Below, piece by piece: positions 19,349 to 28,541 of a DNA stretch of 64,000 bases. Source of the stretch: Streptomyces griseochromogenes. Lineage in GTDB: Bacteria; Actinomycetota; Actinomycetes; Streptomycetales; Streptomycetaceae. Position 1 is the stretch's first letter; every line of letters starts with the position of its first letter. The notes below the pieces were generated by a model. That model searched no databases. It had not been told where the DNA came from and worked only from the letters and a program-made list of their open reading frames with translations. The position numbers and the translations under genes were made by a program. Location of the stretch: the NCBI RefSeq assembly GCF_001542625.1, contig NZ_CP016279.1:4650001-4714000 (forward strand), read 5' to 3'.

Positions 19349-20896
19349 ATGAAGACATCGCCGCGATGGCGATCTGCTCTGGCGCCGACGGCCATCGCTG
19401 TCGCGCTCGCCGCAGCGCCGCTGGCGACCGGGGGGATGGCCTACGCTCAGGACCGCACACCTCCGCACCCGCCGTACCCGGGCATGCCCGCCTACCCGCC
19501 TCACCCGTCGAAGCCCGAACACCCGCAGAAGGCCTCGTATCCGGAGAAGCCGGCCTTTCCGGCGAAGCCTGAGCATCCGGTGAAGCCGATGTATCCGGTG
19601 AAGCCTGAGCATCCGGTGAAGCCGGTGTATCCGATGAAGCCCGAGCATCCGGTGAAGCCGGTGTATCCGGAGCGGCCGGTGTATCCGGCGAAGCCTGAGC
19701 GTCCGGTGAAGCCGATGTATCCGGTGAAGCCTGAGCATCCGGTGAAGCCGATGTATCCGGAGAAGCCCGCGTATCCGGCCAAGCCGGTCAAGCCGATGCT
19801 TCCGGAGAAGCCTGCGTATCCGGCCAAGCCGGTCAAGCCGATGCTTCCGGAGAAGCCCGCGTATCCGGCCAAGCCGGTCAAGCCGATGCTTCCGGAGAAG
19901 CCCGCGTATCCGGCCAAGCCGATGAAGCCGATGCTTCCGGAGAAGCCTGCGTATCCGGCCAAGCCGGTCAAGCCGATGCTTCCGGAGAAGCCTGCGTATC
20001 CGGCCAAGCCGGTCAAGCCGATGCTTCCGGAGAAGCCTGCGTATCCGGCCAAGCCGGAGAAGCCGATGCTTCCGGAGAAGCCTGCGTATCCGGCCAAGCC
20101 GGTCAAGCCGATGCTTCCGGAGAAGCCTGCGTATCCGGCCAAGCCGGAGAAGCCGATGCTTCCGGAGAAGCCCGCGTACCCGGTGAAGCCGATGTTGCCG
20201 GAGAAGCCTGCGTATCCGGCCAAGCCGATGAAGCCGATGCTTCCGGAGAGGCCTGCGTATCCGGCCAAGCCTGTGATGCCGGTGAAGCCGATGATGCCGG
20301 AGAAGCCCGCGTACCCGGTGAAGCCGATGATGCCGGAGAAGCCCGCGTACCCGGTGAAGCCGATGATGCCGGAGAAGCCCGCGTACCCGGTGAAGCCGAT
20401 GATGCCGGAGAAGCCCGCGTACCCGGTGAAGCCGATGATGCCGGAGAAGCCCGCGTACCCGGTGAAGCCGATGATGCCGGAGAAGCCCGCGTACCCGGTG
20501 AAGCCGATGATGCCGGAGAAGCCCGCGTACCCGGTGAAGCCGATGATGCCGGAGAAGCCCGCGTACCCGGTGAAGCCGATGATGCCGGAGAAGCCCGCGT
20601 ACCCGGTGAAGCCGATGATGCCGGAGAAGCCGGCGCATCCGGTGAAGCCGATGATGCCGGAGAAGCCCGCGCATCCGGTGAAGCCGATGATGCCGGAGAA
20701 GCCGGCGCATCCGGTGAAGCCGATGATGCCGGAGAAGCCCGCGCATCCGGTGAAGCCGATGATGCCGGAGAAGCCCGCGCATCCGGTCAAGCCGATGATG
20801 CCGGAGAAGCCGGAGAGGCCCGTCCCCCCGATGCACCCGAAACGACCGGACCATCCGCGCCACGAGGAGACGGAACGCGAGGGAGGAGAGGACTGA
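19349..20896 (+). CDS. secreted Pro-X-X triplet repeat protein
   Basis: A 515-residue secreted protein of unknown function. Residues 1-33 are a Sec signal peptide (hydrophobic AIAVALAAAPLATGG, cleavage expected after AYA). From P65 to H505 every third residue is proline without a break: 147 triplets, alternating P-x-K with P-x-(Y/M/L/H). Early units vary (PEH, PVK, PMY); then comes a five-triplet unit (PEKPAYPAKPVKPML) and then a four-triplet unit (PEKPAYPVKPMM) repeated nearly identically. It ends in a charged tail (EETEREGGED). It has no cysteine, no transmembrane anchor and no LPxTG motif. Such a chain should form a long, positively charged polyproline-II rod, perhaps binding wall teichoic acid or another polyanion (inference). 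GAGGAGAG precedes the ATG. Confidence 0.85.
   Translation: MKTSPRWRSALAPTAIAVALAAAPLATGGMAYAQDRTPPHPPYPGMPAYPPHPSKPEHPQKASYPEKPAFPAKPEHPVKPMYPVKPEHPVKPVYPMKPEHPVKPVYPERPVYPAKPERPVKPMYPVKPEHPVKPMYPEKPAYPAKPVKPMLPEKPAYPAKPVKPMLPEKPAYPAKPVKPMLPEKPAYPAKPMKPMLPEKPAYPAKPVKPMLPEKPAYPAKPVKPMLPEKPAYPAKPEKPMLPEKPAYPAKPVKPMLPEKPAYPAKPEKPMLPEKPAYPVKPMLPEKPAYPAKPMKPMLPERPAYPAKPVMPVKPMMPEKPAYPVKPMMPEKPAYPVKPMMPEKPAYPVKPMMPEKPAYPVKPMMPEKPAYPVKPMMPEKPAYPVKPMMPEKPAYPVKPMMPEKPAYPVKPMMPEKPAYPVKPMMPEKPAHPVKPMMPEKPAHPVKPMMPEKPAHPVKPMMPEKPAHPVKPMMPEKPAHPVKPMMPEKPERPVPPMHPKRPDHPRHEETEREGGED
19541..20863 (+). repeat. tandem repeats encoding P-X-X triplets (45- and 36-base units)
   Basis: At DNA level the array has an irregular start (19541-19755), then about nine 45-base units (to about 20275), then 36-base units encoding PEKPAYPVKPMM (nine with Tyr, then five with His). 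Adjacent 36-base copies are identical or differ by one or two bases, so the array has been homogenised by recent duplication or gene conversion and probably varies in length between strains. Confidence 0.9.
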
Positions 20897-21572
20897 CCCG
20901 CACGAGCGAACACGGGTGACAACGACAAGGAGAAGCTGATCCCGGGTGGCGTGGCCGTCGGCGGTCCCGTCGAGAACTTGGGCGACGGCCCGGTGCGGCC
21001 CCTGCACCGCACGGTCAGCGGCCCGATACCGGGCGCACTCTCCTCCGGCCCGGCGGCTCCCGCCGGGCCGGGCGCCCGGGACCAGCACACCGACCGGCAT
21101 CCGGGGACGCCGAGGTCGGTACACACCGACGCTGCTGTCGCCGCGTTGCGTGACTCGCGTCTGTGCGACGACGACGCCGAGTGGCGCAACGCGGCGGCGG
21201 CGCGCGGGGGAGTCCCGGCGACCGAAACCCGCGACTTGGTCCACCGGCCGCGCCTCGCGGCCGCACCGCACGGCTGATCCGAGCCGGCCCGCTGCCACGC
21301 CGCATCGGTCCGGCGCCGGCCGGCCGCACTCCGCTGATCTCGCCGGCACAGCGCTCTGCTGCCGCTCCTACGTCACGCCCGCACCCGAGCCGATGGCGCA
21401 CGTTCGCCGTGATCGAGCCGCTGAGGGGCAGGCTGGTGTCCGCTCATGTCCCCATCGTGCTCATGGCTGCCGGTACGGGAGCGGATCAGACTTCCGGCAA
21501 GCCGAATGCCTCAGGGGCGCACACCGCCCGGGCGCCCTCTCGCTGGCGGCCCGCTTTCTTCGAACCAGCGCC
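20897..21572. other. gene-less stretch after the repeat gene
   Basis: About 680 bases before the argG promoter. The reading frame of the repeat protein stays open past its stop, to 21277, beginning GDNDKEKLIPGGVAVGG, but no start codon in it has a ribosome site. It could be a former C-terminal extension or chance. A GTG at 20951 would give 108 residues of unknown nature. I do not call a gene. Confidence 0.4.
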
Positions 21573-23057
<1,485 letters not shown>

Positions 23058-23083
23058 GACCGGTCAGCGGTCCTCCGCACCCG

Positions 23084-23124
23084 GGCAGGGGCCCCGGCGG
23101 TCGTGTACCGCCGGGGCCCCTGCC
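23084..23124 (+). terminator. argG terminator
   Basis: A perfect 17-base inverted repeat (GGCAGGGGCCCCGGCGG at 23084-23100 and its complement at 23108-23124) with a 7-base loop, 27 bases after the argG stop. Confidence 0.9.
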
Positions 23125-23197
23125 GTCGCCGATCCGCGACCGCGAGCCCCGACCTCGGTGTCACGACGGCGCGTGCACGCCTCGTAGAGTCACGGGG

Positions 23198-24877
23198 ATG
23201 ACATCACACGACACTCCCGACTCCGGCCTGCCGATGCTGACTTCCGCGCAGGCCTCGCATCTGCGCGCACTCGCAGCCCCGTACGCCCAGGACGGGCACC
23301 ACCACTCCCTGCACGATCTCGCGCACATGTGCCGCAAGGTGCCCGAGGAACAATGGCCCGGCCTGGTCGCCGCGCACTTCGCCCGCCTGCGACAGGCGAG
23401 CAAGGGTGGCGAGAGCGCGGAGGAACTGCTGCGGGATGTCCATGCCCGGCTGCTGCCCGTCGAGTCGCTCACCCCCGAACTCGCCAACGCCCTGCGCTAC
23501 GCGCGCGTGGTGGCCGACGGACTCGTCTTCGCCTACGCCCTCGACGCGCCCACCAGCGTGCGGATCCTCACCGACGACGACGTGGAGCGCGCCGGGATCG
23601 AGGAGCTGGGGCGGGCCGCCTACGCGAACCTGATGCGCGTACCCGTGCAGCACGACGAAGTGGTCGTCGAGGAGGGGGCGATGCTGCACTCCCTGTACGG
23701 AGACTCCCCGTTCGTCGCGGGCAAGGCGCTGTTCCTGTCCGAAGCGGCCCGGCAGGCCGTCGGCGAGCCGCTCCCGGACGCCGGTGCCCTCGTCGTCGTG
23801 CCGACGCGGCACAATCTCGTGTACCACCCGATCGCCGACGGCTCCGTCGTGGACGCCCTCAACAGCCTCGCCGCATACGCGTTGGGCGCACACGAGGACG
23901 GGCCGGGCGCGCTGTCACCCCGGGTCTACTGGTGGCACCGGGGCGGCCTGACCTCGCTCACGGTCATCGACCACGACACCCGCACCTTCTCCCTGCGGCC
24001 GCCGCCGCTGCTGCTCGGCCTGATGAAGGGCCTGGTCCGCCTCGACCGCGCCGGCCGGCTCGCGACGAGCACCGTGGCCACGGCGCCCGACCTCGCCGAA
24101 CTCGCCCACGCCACCGCCGAGTCGATAGCACACCTCGGCCAGGACCCGACGGGCCTGGGCGACGCCTTCGCCTCCGCCCTCGCACTCGCGCACGCCCGCT
24201 GCGCCACCGACCCGAAAGCGGCGCACGTCGGCACGTGGGACGCATGGGCCACCGCGGTCCAACTCGGTTCCGCCTTGTTCACCGGAGCCCAGCCGCAGGA
24301 GTGTCATCTGGGCGAGGGTTTCGTCCGGCAGTTGCCCGCCACGCCCGCCGAGCCTCCCGCGGACGCCCGCGCCTGGCTCGATGCCCTCTACCTCGCGGCC
24401 GTGTGCCGCCAGAAGGACCGGATCGGCCGGCTGTGCGAGGTGCCGCTGGAGACGCTGCGACAGGACGACTCCGTCGACGAGTACGTCCTGCACTGGATCG
24501 ACACCCTGCAGACCTACTTCTCCGGCCGGTCCATGGACGACGTCGTGGAGAAGCTGCTCGCCACCATGGAGAGCTCCATGCCCGACGCTCTGACCCACGC
24601 GCCGAAAGACTTCGTGAACCGGATCGACTACCAGCCGATCGCGCTCTTCCACCGCCTCATCGCGCGCGACCACGACACCTTCGCCAAGACACTGGCGGAA
24701 GCCCTCGCGGAGCACGCCGGTTACTGGGGCGAATCGCCCGCCCCGCGCGCCCGGGTGGCACTCGGACCACTCGCGATGGCGAGCCTCGCCTACGACTACG
24801 AGTTCCCCGTCGACACGACGCAGCCGTATCTGCCCATGTATCTGCTCAACCGCGAGCGGATCGAGGTGATCCCCTGA
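23198..24877 (+). CDS. DUF1444-like / Imm49-like two-domain protein
   Basis: A 559-residue soluble protein. Residues ~70-280 resemble the DUF1444 family (VVVPTRHNLVYHPIADG, then SPRVYWWHRGGLTSLTVID). Residues ~360-559 resemble Imm49, an immunity family of actinobacterial toxin systems, with WLDALYLAAVCRQKDRIGRL, DFVNRIDYQPIALFHRLIARD, HAGYWG and a YLPMYLL ending. Both assignments are by eye. No toxin gene is adjacent, so it may be an orphan immunity protein, or Imm49 may have a housekeeping role here. TAGAGT at 23185-23190 lies seven bases before the ATG with no clear ribosome site, so this mRNA may also be leaderless. There is no signal peptide. Confidence 0.72.
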   Translation: MTSHDTPDSGLPMLTSAQASHLRALAAPYAQDGHHHSLHDLAHMCRKVPEEQWPGLVAAHFARLRQASKGGESAEELLRDVHARLLPVESLTPELANALRYARVVADGLVFAYALDAPTSVRILTDDDVERAGIEELGRAAYANLMRVPVQHDEVVVEEGAMLHSLYGDSPFVAGKALFLSEAARQAVGEPLPDAGALVVVPTRHNLVYHPIADGSVVDALNSLAAYALGAHEDGPGALSPRVYWWHRGGLTSLTVIDHDTRTFSLRPPPLLLGLMKGLVRLDRAGRLATSTVATAPDLAELAHATAESIAHLGQDPTGLGDAFASALALAHARCATDPKAAHVGTWDAWATAVQLGSALFTGAQPQECHLGEGFVRQLPATPAEPPADARAWLDALYLAAVCRQKDRIGRLCEVPLETLRQDDSVDEYVLHWIDTLQTYFSGRSMDDVVEKLLATMESSMPDALTHAPKDFVNRIDYQPIALFHRLIARDHDTFAKTLAEALAEHAGYWGESPAPRARVALGPLAMASLAYDYEFPVDTTQPYLPMYLLNRERIEVIP

Positions 24878-24912
24878 CGAGGAACGGCCCGCGTCCGTCT
24901 GTCCGCTCCGTG

Positions 24913-24971
24913 CCGCCGTCCTTCTCCCTCCCCGGCGATCAGGGCTGTGCGCCGCGGAGGGAGAACGGCGG
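24913..24971. terminator. bidirectional terminator between convergent genes
   Basis: Long inverted repeat: CCGCCGT-(CC)-TTCTCCCTCC at 24913-24931 pairs with GGAGGGAGAACGGCGG at 24956-24971, with a two-base bulge and a 24-base loop. It lies between the rightward Imm49-like gene and the leftward glycosidase. Confidence 0.75.
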
Positions 24972-25029
24972 ATCGATCAGCGAGGGCAGGTGGTGACGCC
25001 TGGGCGCCAGGGGCAGGAGGCGGCGGCCG

Positions 25030-27369
25030 TCACCGGGGCAGGCCCCAGGCCGGGCCCGGCTCGCTGAGGGTGACGGGGGCGATGACGAGATCGGGCCGGG
25101 AGCCGGAGTGGACCAGTACTTCGCGGCCTCGGGGCAGATCGATGGCGAGGGTGCCGTCGCCCAGGTCCTCGGTGTGGGCGGGGGTGTCGTCGTCCAACAG
25201 GGCGGTGAGGGTCCCGCCGAGCCCGTGCCGGAGCCTGAGAGGCTCGCCCGCCAGGCTCCTGATCCGGACGAAGCGGGTCGCCCCCGCCTTTCTGACGGCA
25301 CTGACCAGAAAGGCGCCCTGGGTTCGGAAGTTGTGCAGGGTGACATCCGCCCAGGCGGACGGGACGGCCGGGAAGACGCGGATCACGCCGCCCCAGTTCT
25401 GGCAGAACATGTCGTGCAGGGACTGCGAGGCGGACAAGGGCGTCTCGATGACCGGACCGGCCTCGGTGTAGTGGGTGTTGGCGCGGCAGGGGAAGCGGGT
25501 GGTGGGGTCGAAGAACTTGCGCAGATAGGTGATCGCGGTGTCACCGTCGCCGGTCATCGCGTACATCGAGGCGGCTCCGGTGTAGCTGTAGCCCCGGTGG
25601 GCTCCGGTCAGCGCGTGCCAGCGGGCCACCGACTTCGCGATCAGGTCGCGGCTCTCGGGCTGGTCCCAGTTGACGAGGTACAGCGGGTACACCATCAGCA
25701 GGTGCGAGTAGTGCCGGTGGGACTGCGCGTACGGGGTGTCTGCGCCGATCATGAAGCCGTTCTCGTCGACCGGGTACGGCGTGAGCCTGGCCAGCACCTC
25801 CTGCCAGCGCGGAATCAACTCGTCGTCGATGCCCAGCAGTCGGGCCGACTCGATGAGTGTCCGGCAGCCCCAGCGGATCAGCGCCAGATCGTAGTTGGTG
25901 TCCTGCGGCGGCACGACGGGGTATTCCGGTGACAGCGTGCTCGGCAGGTGGAGCTTGCCGTCGCTTCCCGGAGTCAGGAAGTGCAGGTAGTAGTTGATCG
26001 CCCGGCGGAGCACCGGGAAGATCGTGTCGCGCAGCAGAGCCTCGTCCATGGAGTGCCGGTAGGACAGCCACACGTTGTGCAGCGCCCAGGTGAGGTCACC
26101 GGTCTCGGCGCCGGTGCCCGGCCGGCCCACCCCGCGGTCGGCGAACATGTCGGAGCTGCGGCCGATGCCGGAGCTGTCCGCGCGGTAGGCCTCGGGCACG
26201 TTGGCGGTGAGCTGCTCCTGGTTCTGCCGAAGGGTGGTGGCGAGCGCGTCGAGCTCCGGGTGGTTGAAGCCATGGATGAGCCAGTACTCCAGCTGGACGT
26301 TGAGGTTCCACCAGACCGCGGGCCAGGGCGTGGGCTCCAGCCACGGCCCGGAGGTGGCCATGACGGGGCCGCCCGCGCGGCTGGCGGAGGCGACCTTGTA
26401 GAGCTGGATCCAGTGGAAACTCTGCAACCGCTGGTCGGGGAACGAGACGAAGCTCTTCCGGTAGAAGCCGTGCCACCAGCGGATGTGCCGTCGCCGGAGG
26501 GTCCCGTACGACGTCGCGTGCCGGAGGTTGCGCAGGGAGGCGGCCTCGGCGGCGGTGTCCGAAGGGAAGCTGTGTCCGACGCCGAGCAGCAGATCATCGC
26601 CGGTGCGGCGGTACGCGGTGGCGGTCTGGCCGCCGCCGGTGAGGGGCTGGAGCACCTGCTCGGTGCCGTCTGCGGCGGTCTTCGTGGTCCAGGGCGGGTT
26701 GGCGGTGTAGCCGGAGGGCGGGGCCTCGCTGATCCGCCGGGGGCTGACGGCGTCCTCGGGACGGAACGTCCAGACGACCCGTTCGGCGCCGCCGGCCCTG
26801 GCGCGGACGGCCAGGACCTCGTCGTGGATGAGGGCGGAGAGGGTGAGCGTGCCCGCGGTGGTGGTGACGGTGCCGGCGAGTTCGGCGTTCCACAGGCTCA
26901 GCCGCCAGTCGACGGCGGTGATGGTGCCGACCGGTTCGAGCGTGAGATGCCCGACCGGCAGACGGCAGGTGCCCCAACCGCTGCCGAACTCGGGACGGTG
27001 GTCCTGGACGCGGCCGTGCTGGACGGTGAAGCGGATCTGGTGGGCGCCCGGCTCCTGGTAGATCATGCTGCCCAGTAACCCGTCGCCGAGGAAGGGACCC
27101 TCGTGCCAGAGGGCGGGCAGTCTGGCCCACCGCAGGTCCTGGCCGCGCAGGAACCGCTCCCAGGCGCCGTCGCCGGTCATGGTGTCCCGGAGCCTCCAGG
27201 GGTGTCTGCCGCCCTCGGCCGCCGGACCGGCACCGTCTGACGGCAACGCCTGCGCGCTCTGTTCGGCATGCGCCGTCCCGGACAACGCCGCCGCTGCCGC
27301 TCCGCCCAGCGCGGTGCCGAGCACGACTCTGCGAGGCATCGGCGAGCGCTTCCCCGGCTGTGAGGTCAT
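25030..27369 (-). CDS. Tat-exported GH95-type glycoside hydrolase (alpha-L-fucosidase-like)
   Basis: A 779-residue secreted enzyme. The N-terminus has a twin-arginine signal (PRRVVLGTALGGAAAAALSG, cleavage after AHA near residue 35). The body has the GH95 layout: an N-terminal beta domain (DGLLGSMIY), an (alpha/alpha)6 barrel (HWIQLYKVASASRAGGPV, WWNLNVQLEYWLIHGFNHPE, HYSHLLMVYPLYLVNW) and a C-terminal beta domain (FRTQGAFLVSAVRKAG). Family members hydrolyse alpha-1,2-L-fucosides or related galactosides from plant or host glycans. The start chosen is the ATG at 27369 because GGAGG lies six bases upstream; the longer frame from 27399 lacks a site. It stands alone. The exact sugar specificity is uncertain. 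Confidence 0.85.
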   Translation of the reverse strand: MTSQPGKRSPMPRRVVLGTALGGAAAAALSGTAHAEQSAQALPSDGAGPAAEGGRHPWRLRDTMTGDGAWERFLRGQDLRWARLPALWHEGPFLGDGLLGSMIYQEPGAHQIRFTVQHGRVQDHRPEFGSGWGTCRLPVGHLTLEPVGTITAVDWRLSLWNAELAGTVTTTAGTLTLSALIHDEVLAVRARAGGAERVVWTFRPEDAVSPRRISEAPPSGYTANPPWTTKTAADGTEQVLQPLTGGGQTATAYRRTGDDLLLGVGHSFPSDTAAEAASLRNLRHATSYGTLRRRHIRWWHGFYRKSFVSFPDQRLQSFHWIQLYKVASASRAGGPVMATSGPWLEPTPWPAVWWNLNVQLEYWLIHGFNHPELDALATTLRQNQEQLTANVPEAYRADSSGIGRSSDMFADRGVGRPGTGAETGDLTWALHNVWLSYRHSMDEALLRDTIFPVLRRAINYYLHFLTPGSDGKLHLPSTLSPEYPVVPPQDTNYDLALIRWGCRTLIESARLLGIDDELIPRWQEVLARLTPYPVDENGFMIGADTPYAQSHRHYSHLLMVYPLYLVNWDQPESRDLIAKSVARWHALTGAHRGYSYTGAASMYAMTGDGDTAITYLRKFFDPTTRFPCRANTHYTEAGPVIETPLSASQSLHDMFCQNWGGVIRVFPAVPSAWADVTLHNFRTQGAFLVSAVRKAGATRFVRIRSLAGEPLRLRHGLGGTLTALLDDDTPAHTEDLGDGTLAIDLPRGREVLVHSGSRPDLVIAPVTLSEPGPAWGLPR

Positions 27370-27401
27370 CATCGTCCTCCAGAGTTGACGGATCATCATT
27401 C

Positions 27402-27559
27402 ATACATCGGGTGTATCGGGGAACCTAGGCATGCTTGATGGACCTGTCAACGACTCGCGAGAGAAGGAAATCAGGCTGTGGAAAGGCGACTTACTGGCAG
27501 AGTCCGCGCCAAGCGCACGCATCGAAGCCCCGCCGAGCTCTCTTACTCATCCGATGTAT
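27402..27559. promoter_or_regulatory. inverted 9-mers in the GH95 / HD-gene divergent region
   Basis: CCGATGTAT occurs on the minus strand at 27402-27410 and on the plus strand at 27551-27559. The first lies within a further imperfect repeat (ATACA near TGTAT, 27402-27416). It may be a regulator site for one or both divergent genes. The evidence is only the repeated word. Confidence 0.3.
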
Positions 27560-27648
27560 ATTGGGTTCGATCGAAGGGGAGCGGGTGCCAGGGAAAGACG
27601 ACACCTCGCTGTTACCTGCCGTATCCCCGATTGCTGCAGCGTGGCGGC

Positions 27649-28200
27649 ATGACGTACGACCGCATTCCCTCCGTGGACGAGCTGATGGCACTGCTGGCCG
27701 ACTGCGCCGACGCCTGGGACCGCCCGGACCGCTCCGGTGACCCGGTGGCCATCCTCGACCATGGCCTCCAGGTCGCCTCGGTGCTGGCCGAGCGCAACCC
27801 GCAGGACGAGGAACTGCAGGTGGCCGGGCTCGTCCACGACATCGGCCACTACCTCGTACCCGGTGACGAGGAGGGCCACGGTACGCACGCCGCGCGGGCG
27901 GTGGAGGACTTGCTGGGCCCGCGGGTCGCCCGCCTGGTCGCCCTGCACATCCCGGCCAAGCGCTATCTCGCCACCGCCGATCCGGACCTCGTGCTGTCGC
28001 CGGAGAGTGCCCGCACGCTCGGATGCCAGGGCGGCCCCCTGACGCGGCAGGAGGCGGCGGCCTTCGAGGCCGACCCCGACTTCGCGGCGGCGGTCGCACT
28101 GCGCCGCGCCGACGACGCGGGCAAGGTGGTGGGCCTGCGGGTGGAGGGTCTGGAGTCCTGGCGGCCCGTCGTGGAGCGCGTGGCTGCTGCCGCCCGCTGA
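27649..28200 (+). CDS. HD-domain protein, PhnZ-like diiron oxygenase family
   Basis: A 183-residue protein with a conserved HD set: H38 in LDHGLQ, H63-D64 in LVHDIGH, H80 in GTHAAR, H100 in LHIPAKRYL and D155/D156 in LRRADDAGK. The order and spacing, plus HIPAKRYL, LSPESARTL, QGGPLTRQE and AVALRR, match the HD proteins found in phosphonate operons (PhnZ type), which cleave 1-hydroxyphosphonates with a mixed-valent diiron site. No phosphonate dioxygenase partner (PhnY) or transporter is beside it, so the substrate may be different. The ATG at 27649 has only a weak upstream site. Confidence 0.78.
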   Translation: MTYDRIPSVDELMALLADCADAWDRPDRSGDPVAILDHGLQVASVLAERNPQDEELQVAGLVHDIGHYLVPGDEEGHGTHAARAVEDLLGPRVARLVALHIPAKRYLATADPDLVLSPESARTLGCQGGPLTRQEAAAFEADPDFAAAVALRRADDAGKVVGLRVEGLESWRPVVERVAAAAR

Positions 28201-28287
28201 GACGACCGAGTTGGGACATCTGACCGAAAGCCTCTCCGGCTCCTGGGACCGTACCCGAGCGGCCCGCGACTCCCTCGTGGAACCGGC

Positions 28288-28506
28288 GTGAGCCACTCGG
28301 ACCCCGAGGCGTTCGCCGCTAGGTACCGCCAGGTGAAGGAGGAACTCCGGATTCCCGACACCTGCTACGCCCATGACATCGCGGCCCGGCTGTCCGTCGA
28401 TCCCGGCGCGTTCGGAGCGAGTGCCCGAGTCGGGGGTTCCGGAGTCCTCGCGCTCACCGCGTGCGGCCGCGAGCACGGCCACCCCGCGGGAGCACTCGGA
28501 ATCTGA
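28288..28506 (+). CDS. small hypothetical protein, possibly a fragment
   Basis: A GTG at 28288 opens a 72-residue frame (VSHSDPEAFAARYRQVKEEL at the start) with reasonable codon use in its first 50 residues and unconvincing sequence after. No ribosome site precedes it. It may be the remnant of a decayed gene. No family recognised. Confidence 0.2.
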   Translation: MSHSDPEAFAARYRQVKEELRIPDTCYAHDIAARLSVDPGAFGASARVGGSGVLALTACGREHGHPAGALGI

Positions 28507-28541
28507 CGTCGCCGGTCACGCGGGGGCACTGCCGCCGTCCG

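Noticed and set aside
19541..20863. Regularly spaced repeats that could be mistaken for a CRISPR array.
   Set aside because: The units are contiguous coding repeats in frame, with no unique spacers, and no cas genes are present.
19283..21349. Two long reverse-strand open frames opposite the repeat gene, one reading as collagen-like Gly-X-Y repeats (GFSGIIGFTGYA units).
   Set aside because: They are mirror images of the Pro-X-X triplet coding repeat. The forward frame has a signal peptide and ribosome site; the reverse frames have neither.
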